DNA of 64,000 bases from Verrucomicrobiota bacterium (GTDB taxonomy: Bacteria > Verrucomicrobiota > Verrucomicrobiia > Limisphaerales > UBA9464). Of the stretch, positions 44,507-52,958 are shown piece after piece (positions within the stretch are counted from its first letter, which is position 1; the number at the start of each line of letters is the position of its first letter). Below the pieces are notes generated by a model, which was given only the letters and a program-made list of their open reading frames with translations, was not told the origin of the DNA and did no database searches. A program made the translations under genes and the position numbers. The stretch is taken from NCBI GenBank assembly GCA_947471985.1, contig CANIZL010000004.1:49295-113294 (forward strand), read 5' to 3'.

Positions 44507-46864
44507 ATGACGACGCCCGTGCCTTCTGAAGTTCCCGGCAGCAAGGCCGATGCTCTGGAATGGTTGAAGTCCCGGCTGGTCCGCTCGCGGATTCTGGATC
44601 TGTTCTGGTTTCGGGCGGCCGATTGGCAGACCGACTCAGCCCGCATCCTCCAGCAGGTCACGGCCCGGTTCCCCCAACGGCGGGTCATCGTCCGCAGTTC
44701 CGCCCTGGACGAAAGCAACGCGGAGTCGTCCAACTCGGGCGTCAACGACAGCGTCACCAATGTCGATTCGGGCAATCCCGTCGCGCTGGAGGCCGCCATC
44801 CGTCAGGTGTTGGCGTCCTACAGTTCCGCCGCGCCCGGGCATCAGGTGCTGGTGCAGCCGATGTTGGAAGGCGTGCATTGGGTGGCCGTCGTGTCCACGA
44901 TGGACCGCGATACCGCCGCGCCGTACTACACGTTCGTCTACAGCGAGGCACCGGAGGACACGGAAGTCATCACCTCCGGCCACGGTCGGGCGCTGCGCCA
45001 ATACATCCGCCACCACGCCTGCACATTTCCCTGTCCTTCACCGGAACTGGAACTGGCGCTGGCCGCCGTGCAGGAGGTGCAAAAGCACTTTTCCGTTCCA
45101 CTCGAACTCGAACTCGCCGTGGGCGCCGATGGGGGCATGTACCTCTTTCAAGCCCGCCCGGTCATCGATTGTTCCCGCGGGGAAGCAGTGCCCGCCACGG
45201 AACTCGTCACCGCGCTCACCGCACTGGCGACCCAGCTCCCACCCACGTCCCGTCCGGACGCTGACATCTTCGGCGTGATGCCGGATTGGAATCCGGCGGA
45301 ACTGATCGGCACCAAGCCCGGCGCACTCGCCTTCGCGGCGTATCGCTGTCTGTTCGCCGACCTTTCCTGGGCCGAGGCGCGCCGGGATCTGGGCTACTCC
45401 GATCTCACCGGCACGCCCCTGGTCCGATCCTTCATCGGTTGTCCGTTTGTGGATGTCCGGGCGTCGTTCCGGTCCCTCCTGCCCGCGGGGTTGCCGGAGG
45501 AACTCCGGGAACGACTTGTGGGATTCAACCTCACCGTGCTGCGGCAGCATCCCCATCTGCACGACAAGGTGGAGTTCGACGTCGTGATTTCCTGCGCCAC
45601 TCCCGGCTGGGCCCGCAAAGCAAAAAAGCTGCGGGCGAACGGTTTTTCCGAAACCGAGGTGACCACCTTGGGCCAGGGACTGCGCGCCCTGACCCGTGAT
45701 TTACTGGATCCGCAACGGGTCCGAGAGGATCTCGCCCAGGTCGCCCGGTTGCCCGCCGTATCCCGTGAAGGTTCCCCTGCCGACTTGCTGCGATCCGCGT
45801 TGACCGCGCTGGAGATCTGCCGGCGCGATGGCGCGGTGCCGTTCGCCCGACTGGCGCGTCTGGCGTTTGTCTCCGTGCAATGCCTGCGCGAGGCCGTCGA
45901 GGAAGCCAGCCTGGAGCGCCGCGAATTCGACGCCTTTTTCCGCTCCCTGCGCACGGTGGTGGCCGAACTGAACCACAGCCTCGCCCGCGTACAGTCCGGC
46001 GAGATCACTCCCGCGGAGTTCCTGCAGCGCTTCGGCCATCTGCGCCCGGGCACCTACGATCTCACCTCACCGCGTTATGACGAGGCTTACGCCACCTATT
46101 TCAGTCCGGTGCTCACCAACGGAAAACCCGCCGCGGCCGCTCCGGAAACCCACGACGAATCCGCGGCCTTCGAGCTCAGCCCGCACTCCCGGAAAGCCAT
46201 CTCGGCTTTCCTGCGGGAAATCGACAGTCCACTGACTCCGGAGGCGTTGTTCGAATTCTTCCGCGCGGCCATCGAATCGCGGGAGGATGCCAAGCTGCAA
46301 TTCACCCGGGTCCTCAGCGACGCCTTGCAGGCCATCCAACAGGCGGGAGCCCTGATAGGATTGGCGCCCCAGGAATTACAGCATCTCGATCTCGACGATT
46401 TCCGCGCCGCGGCGGCCGCCCCGGATGCGGGAGTGGAATTACGCCAACGCCTGGCCCGCAACCGGCCGCCTTACCGGCTCACCCGGGCGGTCAAGTTGCC
46501 CGACCTGATTCTCCAGGCGGCGGATGTGTTCCACTTCGACACCCATCTGCACTCCCCGAATTTCGTCACCCGCGCCACCGCGACGGGACGGGTCGTCATC
46601 GAATCCGACCTGACGACCACCGACTTGACCGGCGCCATCCTCTGTCTACGGGCGGCGGACCCGGGATTTGACTGGGTATTCTCGCATCGCATCGGGGGAT
46701 TGGTGACCCGTTTTGGCGGGGCCAATTCCCACATGGCGGTGCGGTGTGCTGAACTCGGCCTGCCGGCCGTGATTGGCTGCGGCGAGGCCGACTTCCGGCG
46801 CTGGTCCGGCGCCCGCATGTTGCGGGTCGATTGCGCCTCACAAACCGTCAGCGTGGTGGTCTGA
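44507..46864 (+). CDS. ATP-grasp plus swivelling-His phosphotransferase (dikinase-like)
   Basis: A 785-residue protein from the ATG at 44507. The N-terminal ATP-grasp, PPDK-type region (residues about 50-240) reads RRVIVRSSALDESNAESSNS, HQVLVQPMLEGVHWVAVVS and LELAVGADGGMYLFQARPV. A helical middle region (about 250-680) has no clear family. The C-terminal phosphohistidine domain ends with VTRFGGANSHMAVRCAELG, carrying His742, then LPAVIGCGEADF. The PEP-binding barrel of PEP synthase and PPDK is absent. The order ATP-grasp, middle domain, C-terminal His domain is that of rifampin phosphotransferase, which uses ATP to phosphorylate its substrate. The substrate here is unknown, and no resistance role should be assumed. 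Confidence 0.78.
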   Translation: MTTPVPSEVPGSKADALEWLKSRLVRSRILDLFWFRAADWQTDSARILQQVTARFPQRRVIVRSSALDESNAESSNSGVNDSVTNVDSGNPVALEAAIRQVLASYSSAAPGHQVLVQPMLEGVHWVAVVSTMDRDTAAPYYTFVYSEAPEDTEVITSGHGRALRQYIRHHACTFPCPSPELELALAAVQEVQKHFSVPLELELAVGADGGMYLFQARPVIDCSRGEAVPATELVTALTALATQLPPTSRPDADIFGVMPDWNPAELIGTKPGALAFAAYRCLFADLSWAEARRDLGYSDLTGTPLVRSFIGCPFVDVRASFRSLLPAGLPEELRERLVGFNLTVLRQHPHLHDKVEFDVVISCATPGWARKAKKLRANGFSETEVTTLGQGLRALTRDLLDPQRVREDLAQVARLPAVSREGSPADLLRSALTALEICRRDGAVPFARLARLAFVSVQCLREAVEEASLERREFDAFFRSLRTVVAELNHSLARVQSGEITPAEFLQRFGHLRPGTYDLTSPRYDEAYATYFSPVLTNGKPAAAAPETHDESAAFELSPHSRKAISAFLREIDSPLTPEALFEFFRAAIESREDAKLQFTRVLSDALQAIQQAGALIGLAPQELQHLDLDDFRAAAAAPDAGVELRQRLARNRPPYRLTRAVKLPDLILQAADVFHFDTHLHSPNFVTRATATGRVVIESDLTTTDLTGAILCLRAADPGFDWVFSHRIGGLVTRFGGANSHMAVRCAELGLPAVIGCGEADFRRWSGARMLRVDCASQTVSVVV

Positions 46865-46880
46865 ACCACCACGCCTCGAC

Positions 46881-48212
46881 TCAGCGGCCCGCGGTCGGAA
46901 ATTCCGGATACGCACTGGCGGCGTGTTCGTGGAAGTCCAAACCCTCGTCCTGCTCGATGTCGCCCGCCCGCAGCCCCACCGTTGCCGAAAGCAACTTAAA
47001 CAGTCCGTACGCCACCGTGAAGGCGAACACCGGCGCCACCACCGCACCCAGCAATTGCACCAGGAAGGCCTTCAGTTCCAGGCCGGTCTCATCGAAGAGT
47101 TCCGTCGCGAGAATTCCGAAAAATCCATTCACCAAGTGCACCGGGACGGCCCCGACTGCATCATCGATCCGCCACTTTTCCAGCAGCTGGGTGGAGTAGG
47201 TCGTCAGCAGTCCGGCAATGCCGCCGATGATCATCGCAGACGGCACCGTGACATACGCGCAGGCCGGAGTAATGGCCACCAACCCGGCCAGGGAACCGTT
47301 CATCGTGATGCCGATATCGGCGCGGCCCTGAATGCGCCACATGGAGAACATGGCCGTGAGGGCTCCAATGCAGGGGGCCAACGTGGTGTTGACCGCGATA
47401 CGTCCGATTTCCGCCCCGGCGATCACCGTGGAACCCGCGTTGAAGCCGTACCAACCCACCCACAGAATGAAGGTGCCGAGCGCCGCCAGCGGCAGATTGT
47501 GTCCCGGGATCAATACCGGGCGGCCGGCGGAATCAAAGCGCCCCAGGCGCGGACCGACACACAGGATCCCGGCCAGCGCGCAGGCGCCACCCACTTCATG
47601 GACGACACTGCCACCGGCGAAATCGCGATAACCCAAGCGTTGCAACCAACCCATATGATTCTCCGCCACGGTACCCTTCAGGAAGGATTCGAGCCCCCCG
47701 CCCCAGGCCCAGTGACCGAAGATCGGGTAGATCATCAACGCGAACAGGGCGGAGAAGATGACGTAGGCCAGGAAGCGGGTGCGCTCGGCGATGGCACCGG
47801 ACACGATGGTTGCCGTGACGCCGGCAAAGCCCACCTGAAACATCCAGTAGATCCACTCCGGTGCGGCCGGTCCCTTGCCGTACAGATCGAATTCACTCAC
47901 GCCGAACCAACCATGAAAGCTCTGACCAAACATCAAGGGGAAACCCAGGAAGAGATACACCGGACCCACCCCGCAGAAGTCGAGGAAGTTCTTCATGATG
48001 ATGTTGATGCTGTTCTTGGAGCGGGTGCAGCCCAGTTCCAACAAGGCGAAACCGGCTTTCATGAAGAACACCAGCACCCCGCCCACCATGGTCCAAACGT
48101 AGTTGGCATTGAGCTGCACCAGCGCGACGGGATCAACAATCGTCTTGGCATCCGCCCGCACCACCATTGCCAGGAGGGCGAGCACGCACAGGGAGAGTAA
48201 GGGAGATTTCAT
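46881..48212 (-). CDS. amt: Ammonium transporter (Amt family)
   Basis: A 443-residue membrane protein with an N-terminal signal (KSPLLSLCVLALLAMVVRA) and about 11 transmembrane segments. Family landmarks are ANYVWTMVGGVLVFFMKAGF, ELGCTRSKNSINIIMKNFLD, FAGGSVVHEVGGACALAGIL (pore His), ILWVGWYGFNAGSTV and VPVHLVNGFFGILATELFD (second pore His). It conducts ammonium across the inner membrane. PII proteins such as GlnK usually follow amt genes and regulate them. None is present here; the start codon instead overlaps the stop of a Roadblock-like gene by 4 bp. It is convergent with the ATP-grasp gene across 16 bp. Confidence 0.96.
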   Translation of the reverse strand: MKSPLLSLCVLALLAMVVRADAKTIVDPVALVQLNANYVWTMVGGVLVFFMKAGFALLELGCTRSKNSINIIMKNFLDFCGVGPVYLFLGFPLMFGQSFHGWFGVSEFDLYGKGPAAPEWIYWMFQVGFAGVTATIVSGAIAERTRFLAYVIFSALFALMIYPIFGHWAWGGGLESFLKGTVAENHMGWLQRLGYRDFAGGSVVHEVGGACALAGILCVGPRLGRFDSAGRPVLIPGHNLPLAALGTFILWVGWYGFNAGSTVIAGAEIGRIAVNTTLAPCIGALTAMFSMWRIQGRADIGITMNGSLAGLVAITPACAYVTVPSAMIIGGIAGLLTTYSTQLLEKWRIDDAVGAVPVHLVNGFFGILATELFDETGLELKAFLVQLLGAVVAPVFAFTVAYGLFKLLSATVGLRAGDIEQDEGLDFHEHAASAYPEFPTAGR

Positions 48213-48832
48213 TTCTGCAGTAAGGAGGTCACCATGGTTTCGAGTTCGTTGAGTAGAGGTTCGTGACGTCCCCGATTCGGCACTTCACGAATTACCGCCT
48301 GTCCAAGGGCGAGAAAGCGGTCGCGACTCACACCCGTGATTTCGGAATACCCCTCGCGTTCCAGGACCCGGACAAAAAGCTTCTCGCACTGGGCCCGGTT
48401 CAGAATCTTGCCGAGCAACAGCAGCATCTGCTGTTGGAATTCCTTCCACAGCTCACTCTCCACCCGCGCCTGCCGACGAAGAAAGACCCGCGCGGACGGA
48501 ATGATGGCATTCAGGACCGCCGTGGGTCCCAGCAGAAATACCAATCCGGGATTCGCACTGCGCCGAGTGGTGCCGGCGGCGGCCGCAGGAACCGTGACCA
48601 CCTCGCTCATCAACAAGAGCCGGCCGTCCTCGTACTCCAGATAAATCTCCGTCGGCCGCCGCTCGCTCCGCGCATAGGCTTCGAAGCAGGCCCCGACCGC
48701 TGTACAGAGTTCCTTCAAGGCCGACTCGCCGTACGTGGCCGGAAAACGTTGGGCCGATAGTTCACTGCCCCGGAGGAAGCACACGCCGTTGACTCCCGGG
48801 AGCTGACCAAATGCGATGATTTCTTCGAGCAT
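48209..48832 (-). CDS. Roadblock/LC7-like protein, co-transcribed with amt
   Basis: A 207-residue cytoplasmic protein. The first about 100 residues (LEEIIAFGQLPGVNGVCFLR, ELCTAVGACFEAYARSERRP, EIYLEYEDGRLLLMSEVV) follow the helix-strand pattern of Roadblock/LC7 domains, which regulate small GTPases such as MglA in bacteria. The last 100 residues are helical (LWKEFQQQMLLLLGKIL; HEPLLNELETMVTSLL) and unassigned. It overlaps the amt start by 4 bp and follows the PATAN-like gene by one base. Family assignment rests on pattern alone, so it is tentative. Confidence 0.6.
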   Translation of the reverse strand: MLEEIIAFGQLPGVNGVCFLRGSELSAQRFPATYGESALKELCTAVGACFEAYARSERRPTEIYLEYEDGRLLLMSEVVTVPAAAAGTTRRSANPGLVFLLGPTAVLNAIIPSARVFLRRQARVESELWKEFQQQMLLLLGKILNRAQCEKLFVRVLEREGYSEITGVSRDRFLALGQAVIREVPNRGRHEPLLNELETMVTSLLQK

Positions 48833-48833
48833 C

Positions 48834-49505
48834 TTAGGCTTGGTTGGTCGTCACTCGCGCCGCCAGCAGTCGGGCCAGTCCCACGGTGCCCGGAGCCACC
48901 AGACCCCGCAGAACCCAGGGGGACTCCTCCCAGTACGCCGTCCCCACCCGGTCCGGCTCCACCATGGCCATGACCCGCGGTCCAAAGAGTCCCACCGCCG
49001 ATCCGATCCGCCGCGCCTGATCCCGAAAGAACGTCACGTCGTCGCGATAGAAGGCGATGTCGTTCGGATTGAGGCCGGGCCCGGTCAATTCCCCGTTGAT
49101 GGAGGTAAAGCGCGTCCAGCCCTCGTCGGAAATAACCACCGGTTTGGGTTCGGGTTGCGGGATGACAGCAACCGCGGGCGGCCCGCTCGGCTTTGCCTTG
49201 GCGGCGGGAAATCCCAGGGGCGAAGGCGTCGTGGCCGGGCTCGGAGTCCGCTTTTCTTCCACCGGTGTCGCCGCCTGAAACCGAAACCACCAGCCATCCA
49301 AACCCGCCATCGCCGAAAGCGCCTCTTCACCTTCCGCCGCACCGATGACCGCCTCGCTGACACGCCCATTCAGGATGCGAACCATGGCCTTCTTACCGGA
49401 CACAGTATCAATCAAGTGCAGCGCGCCATCGGTTCCTTCTCCGAGCAATTTCCCCAGTATTACCGGAAACGAATCGCCGGAGTCAGGATTGATCACACCA
49501 TTCAT
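48834..49505 (-). CDS. PATAN/DUF4388-like regulatory protein
   Basis: A 223-residue protein. Residues about 10-75 (VILGKLLGEGTDGALHLID, KKAMVRILNGRVSEAVIGAA, GEEALSAMAGLDGWWFRFQ) match the pattern of PATAN (DUF4388) domains, found in response regulators and gliding-motility or signalling proteins. A Pro/Ala-rich linker (residues 80-120) joins a C-terminal alpha/beta region (DEGWTRFTSINGELTG; LFGPRVMAMVEPDRVG) that could be a Roadblock-like domain. It is the first gene of the amt operon. The combination of PATAN and Roadblock domains recalls MglA/MglB-type GTPase circuits, but no GTPase is in this operon. Confidence 0.6.
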   Translation of the reverse strand: MNGVINPDSGDSFPVILGKLLGEGTDGALHLIDTVSGKKAMVRILNGRVSEAVIGAAEGEEALSAMAGLDGWWFRFQAATPVEEKRTPSPATTPSPLGFPAAKAKPSGPPAVAVIPQPEPKPVVISDEGWTRFTSINGELTGPGLNPNDIAFYRDDVTFFRDQARRIGSAVGLFGPRVMAMVEPDRVGTAYWEESPWVLRGLVAPGTVGLARLLAARVTTNQA

Positions 49506-50067
49506 AGGAAAGGGACGCTATATGAATTTCGGTCATTGTTTCGAGAACAACGGCTAAACAGCAACCCGCGTGCCAGCCAAACCGGTCGATCCTCAGGTGG
49601 AAGGGATTGGGACATAACCCGGACGGACCGGTGGGTTCGAATTCCGGCGAAACCCATCCGCAATTTTCACCACAAATGCGCTGAACATCGGGAATAGAAT
49701 ACTCACCCCGGCCTCACAATTGCGCCGGTTTAGCGAAACTATCCGATCTGATGATCGCAAAGCCTCGTTTCCAAAAAGTCACTCCGGCGGGGCTGACGGG
49801 TGGTCGTTTTTGGACACCCTGACCTAAAGCAGGCGCCATCAACGCTGCGGTGCTGCCTCATTCTGACCAGCCGCGCGGACCGTGTTTGCATCCGGATAAC
49901 GCGAATTCCAATTTACCGAAGGAAAGAAAGGCGGGCTTCGGAACCGCACTCAGCCACTGAAGTGATTACCGCGCGGGTAACGCCAGAAAACCCGCGCCGT
50001 CGTGACCGCGGCGCTACTTCTTCGTTCGCCCAATTTCCTTCAGTGAAGGCACTTCCGGCCTTCCGGT
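49506..50067. other. Gene-less interval upstream of the amt operon
   Basis: This 562-bp stretch contains the promoter of the PATAN-Roadblock-amt operon on its left side and the 3' end of apaG on its right. A small hairpin (GAAGGC / GCCTTC, about 50045-50063) lies just past the apaG stop. No protein, RNA or repeat was recognised in the remainder, and base composition is slightly lower in GC than the genes. Confidence 0.5.
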
Positions 50068-50457
50068 TCAACCCGGAACCACCATCTGGAACTTGGGAAT
50101 GCGCGTCACCACCGGGCGATCATTTTCATCGACTCCGAGATACGCCCCTTCCGCCGTGGCCTGCGGAGTGGAAATCAAATGCTGGCTGTTATAGCTGAAT
50201 TTGCCGCTGGGCGGGATCGTGGGCATTTGCCCGACTACTCCGTCGCCCTCCACCACCAGGACCTGTCCATCGCTGTGGGTCACCACCCACTTCCGACCCT
50301 TGATCGTCACCGACACGTCGGAGTCGTTGTGAATGCTCACAAAATACACAAACGAATGGGGGCGCTCACCGCTGGTGACCGGCAACCGGCGATAAACGAG
50401 CTTGTCGATTGTGACGCGTAAGCCCGCAAGCTCGGTAGGGGTTGACGTACTGCCCAT
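50068..50457 (-). CDS. apaG: ApaG (DUF525) protein
   Basis: A 129-residue cytoplasmic protein of the ApaG family, a FnIII-like beta sandwich linked to divalent-cation and dinucleoside-polyphosphate homeostasis. The family pattern is clear: HSFVYFVSIHNDSDVSVTIK, GRKWVVTHSDGQVLVVEGDG, VVGQMPTIPPSGKFSYNSQ and GAYLGVDENDRPVVTRIP. The length matches (about 125 residues). No kdsA or apaH neighbour is present; the gene stands alone after the collagen-like CotH gene. Confidence 0.93.
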   Translation of the reverse strand: MGSTSTPTELAGLRVTIDKLVYRRLPVTSGERPHSFVYFVSIHNDSDVSVTIKGRKWVVTHSDGQVLVVEGDGVVGQMPTIPPSGKFSYNSQHLISTPQATAEGAYLGVDENDRPVVTRIPKFQMVVPG

Positions 50458-50584
50458 GGAAATCTTTCGACGTCAGACTAGAAGTCCACCCAGTCGGCGC
50501 AAGGAATGCCCGGGCCCAGTATTGTCCGGACCTGGTACGACGCACGCGTCAACCGGCCCGCGGCTCAGCGATCCGCCGTAGTTC

Positions 50585-52696
50585 CTACGGGCGTCGATCA
50601 CCACCGGGGCCGGGCGGAGGACCGTCGAAGCCAGGCGGCGGCGGAAACGATTTGGCCAAACCCTCGCCAATTTGCGGCTCCGTCAACGAACCGGTTTTGG
50701 TCCCGTCCCAATCGCGCCACCATTTCTCCGCCAGCGCGGCGAATTCCTGGGACGTAATCTTGCCGTCTTTATTTGCGTCCGCCTGCTCGGTCATCGGTTG
50801 GCCCAGAAACATTCCCGGACCAAACCCACCGCCGCGGCCCCCCAAAGGCAGCCCGTCCGATTTGCCGGCGAGCTGCTCCGTGACGGACGCATGCCGGGCT
50901 TTCACGAACCCCTTGATGGGTTTCGGCGGCTGGCCAAAACCAAAGCCACCTCCACGCGGACCGCCCGGGCGCGCCCCGGCCGGCCGGGGTCGCGCGCCTT
51001 CCGGCGGCGGGCCCTGCGGTCCACCACCAAAGGGATTCATCGCGACGGCTTCACCCGCGACCACCTTGTCGAATCGTTCCAGTTTCTCCGCGCTCTCGTC
51101 CTGAACTGCCGACCGCAGGACCGCCGCCACCCGGTCCACCTGGGCCGAGATCCGTTCCGGTTTGCAGATCGTCCCCTGAAATTCCTGCAAGCGGGCGCGG
51201 TAGGCGTCGCGGACGGCGGGGACCGCCATTACCCGCTCAAAGAAACGATTCTCCCCCGACCACGGTTTGTTCAGGCTGAGTTGTTCACGTTCGTCCTGCG
51301 AGCCCTGCATGCCGAAATTGCCGAACGAATGATCCAGATCCCACGGCACGAACTGGAACTTGTCCGTCTTGGGATGCAGATAAACCACGTAGTTCTGCCC
51401 CAGCGTCAGGATCGAATCCAGCGTGCTGAGCCACACGGTGATCGCCATGAACCGGCTGAATTCATCGACATCCAGAAACTCCGGCAAACGACGGGAAAAC
51501 TCCGCGTCATTGGCTTCGGTCAGCAACCGGGCGAAATCGAACACCCGTTGCTTCTGCTTTCCCGTCAACTCGGTCTTGGGGTCATAGATCTGCTGGTACG
51601 CCTTCCAATCATTCCCGAGATACTTGAACAGCGTGGGTGTGACCGGCTTGAAAATGGCGCCCTTCTTGGTCCCGAAGTTGGCCTCGGCCCAATGGCTGTC
51701 GGGATTTTCCACGATGGAATAGAGCCCGAGATAATCGTTGGGGTGGGCTCCCGGGGCCTGGACCCGGACGCGGGCATAGCTCGTGCGCGGCGCCGGCACC
51801 CCGGCGTCCCGGTAGAGCGCGTAGGACAACGGCTCGTTCATCCAGGAAGCATCCGTGACGTTGTTGTGCAGGTTGAGCTTGGTCATCCCGCCCAGCTTCT
51901 GGTCTTTGACAAATTCGTTGAGATCCACCTTCAACGACTTCTTGTCGGACATGCGCGCACCCATGTAGGTGCCGTTGCCTTTGAAGCGGACCGCGACGTT
52001 GGTAAACCGGGTCCCGGCGAACTCCAGATCGGCGTGGACGTACTCGAAACGGAGCCCCGCGGCGCCACTCAATCCATTGCGACCGCCTTCATCCGCCAAC
52101 AACCGCGGCCCGGCGAACCCGCCGCCACCACCCCGACCCCCACCCCCGCCCGGCCCGGGACCACCGCCCGTTGTCAGCGATTTGGTCAGGCCTTCACTGA
52201 CTGAGTTCGTGGTCAGATACCCTTCCTTCTTGGTATCCCATTCCGTGAACCACCGTTTGAAGGTACCGACAAATTCGTCGTGCGTGACGGACTTGTCCTT
52301 GTCCTGATCCAGCGCGTTCAACCACATCGGCGCCATGAACCGCCCGGGATTGAATCCCCCGGGTCCGCCCGGCCCACCCGGGCCTCCCGGGCCACCCGGA
52401 CCGCCGGGGCGCCCAAACCCACCGGGTCCACCGGGTCCACCGGGTCCACCGGGTCCACCGGGTCCACCGGGTCCACCGGGTCCACCGGGTCGCCCGCCGC
52501 CCCCCGGAGGACCGCCAAACATGCCTCCGCCCCCGCCCTCGGGTTCGAGCGCCTCCCATTGCCCGGGAGCAAAGGAAAGCTGCACATCCCAGACTTTCTC
52601 CAAGGAAAACAGCTCCTTCCCGCTCGAAGGCAGGGCAGCGTGAGCGAGGGATCCTACGACAATTGTGCCAATGAGGCACCGGGCCAGGCGGAACAT
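50585..52696 (-). CDS. CotH-family kinase with collagen-like repeat and EF-hands
   Basis: A 703-residue secreted protein. Domains in order: signal peptide (FRLARCLIGTIVVGSLAHA); a Gly-Pro-rich collagen-like tract, residues about 60-120, containing PGGPGGPGGPGG runs; EF-hand-like loops DQDKDKSVTHDEF and DTKKEGYLTTNS, residues about 130-165; the CotH kinase domain, about 215-560, with RFKGNGTYMGARMSDKK, KLNLHNNVTDASWMNE, ILTLGQNYVVYLHPKT and FQFVPWDLDHSFGNFG (intact PWDLD); and a C-terminal Gly/Pro-rich region with a further EF-hand, DANKDGKITSQEF. The tandem DNA repeat that encodes the collagen-like tract may change length by slippage. Confidence 0.88.
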   Translation of the reverse strand: MFRLARCLIGTIVVGSLAHAALPSSGKELFSLEKVWDVQLSFAPGQWEALEPEGGGGGMFGGPPGGGGRPGGPGGPGGPGGPGGPGGPGGPGGFGRPGGPGGPGGPGGPGGPGGFNPGRFMAPMWLNALDQDKDKSVTHDEFVGTFKRWFTEWDTKKEGYLTTNSVSEGLTKSLTTGGGPGPGGGGGRGGGGGFAGPRLLADEGGRNGLSGAAGLRFEYVHADLEFAGTRFTNVAVRFKGNGTYMGARMSDKKSLKVDLNEFVKDQKLGGMTKLNLHNNVTDASWMNEPLSYALYRDAGVPAPRTSYARVRVQAPGAHPNDYLGLYSIVENPDSHWAEANFGTKKGAIFKPVTPTLFKYLGNDWKAYQQIYDPKTELTGKQKQRVFDFARLLTEANDAEFSRRLPEFLDVDEFSRFMAITVWLSTLDSILTLGQNYVVYLHPKTDKFQFVPWDLDHSFGNFGMQGSQDEREQLSLNKPWSGENRFFERVMAVPAVRDAYRARLQEFQGTICKPERISAQVDRVAAVLRSAVQDESAEKLERFDKVVAGEAVAMNPFGGGPQGPPPEGARPRPAGARPGGPRGGGFGFGQPPKPIKGFVKARHASVTEQLAGKSDGLPLGGRGGGFGPGMFLGQPMTEQADANKDGKITSQEFAALAEKWWRDWDGTKTGSLTEPQIGEGLAKSFPPPPGFDGPPPGPGGDRRP
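52350..52495. repeat. Collagen-like coding repeat with 9-bp tandem core
   Basis: Within this low-complexity block the 9-bp unit ACCGGGTCC is repeated eight times at 52421-52492, the last copy ending in G. A second, more diverged set lies at about 52355-52410. It encodes the Gly-Gly-Pro tract of the CotH-family protein on the minus strand. Confidence 0.88.
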
Positions 52697-52958
52697 GCCG
52701 CAGGTGACCTTTTGGTTACAATTTGGTTACGGCCGACGGCAGGATTCTCCCCTGGGGCGCCCCGCGGTTCGCCATTCGCGAGGACCCAAAAGGGAGCGGC
52801 ACCCGGCAATTCTTCGCTTCCACCTTACCGTCCGACTAACTTGCGCCATGTGTTCGCCAGTTCGGCAGACGGAACCGGCCCCGGGCGGCGCGGAACGATT
52901 CCCGGCCGGATTGATCGATCTCCAGCCGCGCCAGGCTCGATAGTTTTCGCTCCGCCCT

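Noticed and set aside
42373..44799. Longer N-terminus for the S9 peptidase
   Set aside because: The frame stays open upstream, but only the ATG at 44343 begins a signal peptide, and the extension would be antisense to the start of the gene at 44507.
44507..46864. Antibiotic resistance call for the ATP-grasp/His protein
   Set aside because: Only the domain order resembles rifampin phosphotransferase. The middle domain that would bind rifampin is not recognisably similar, so naming it as a resistance gene would be unsupported.
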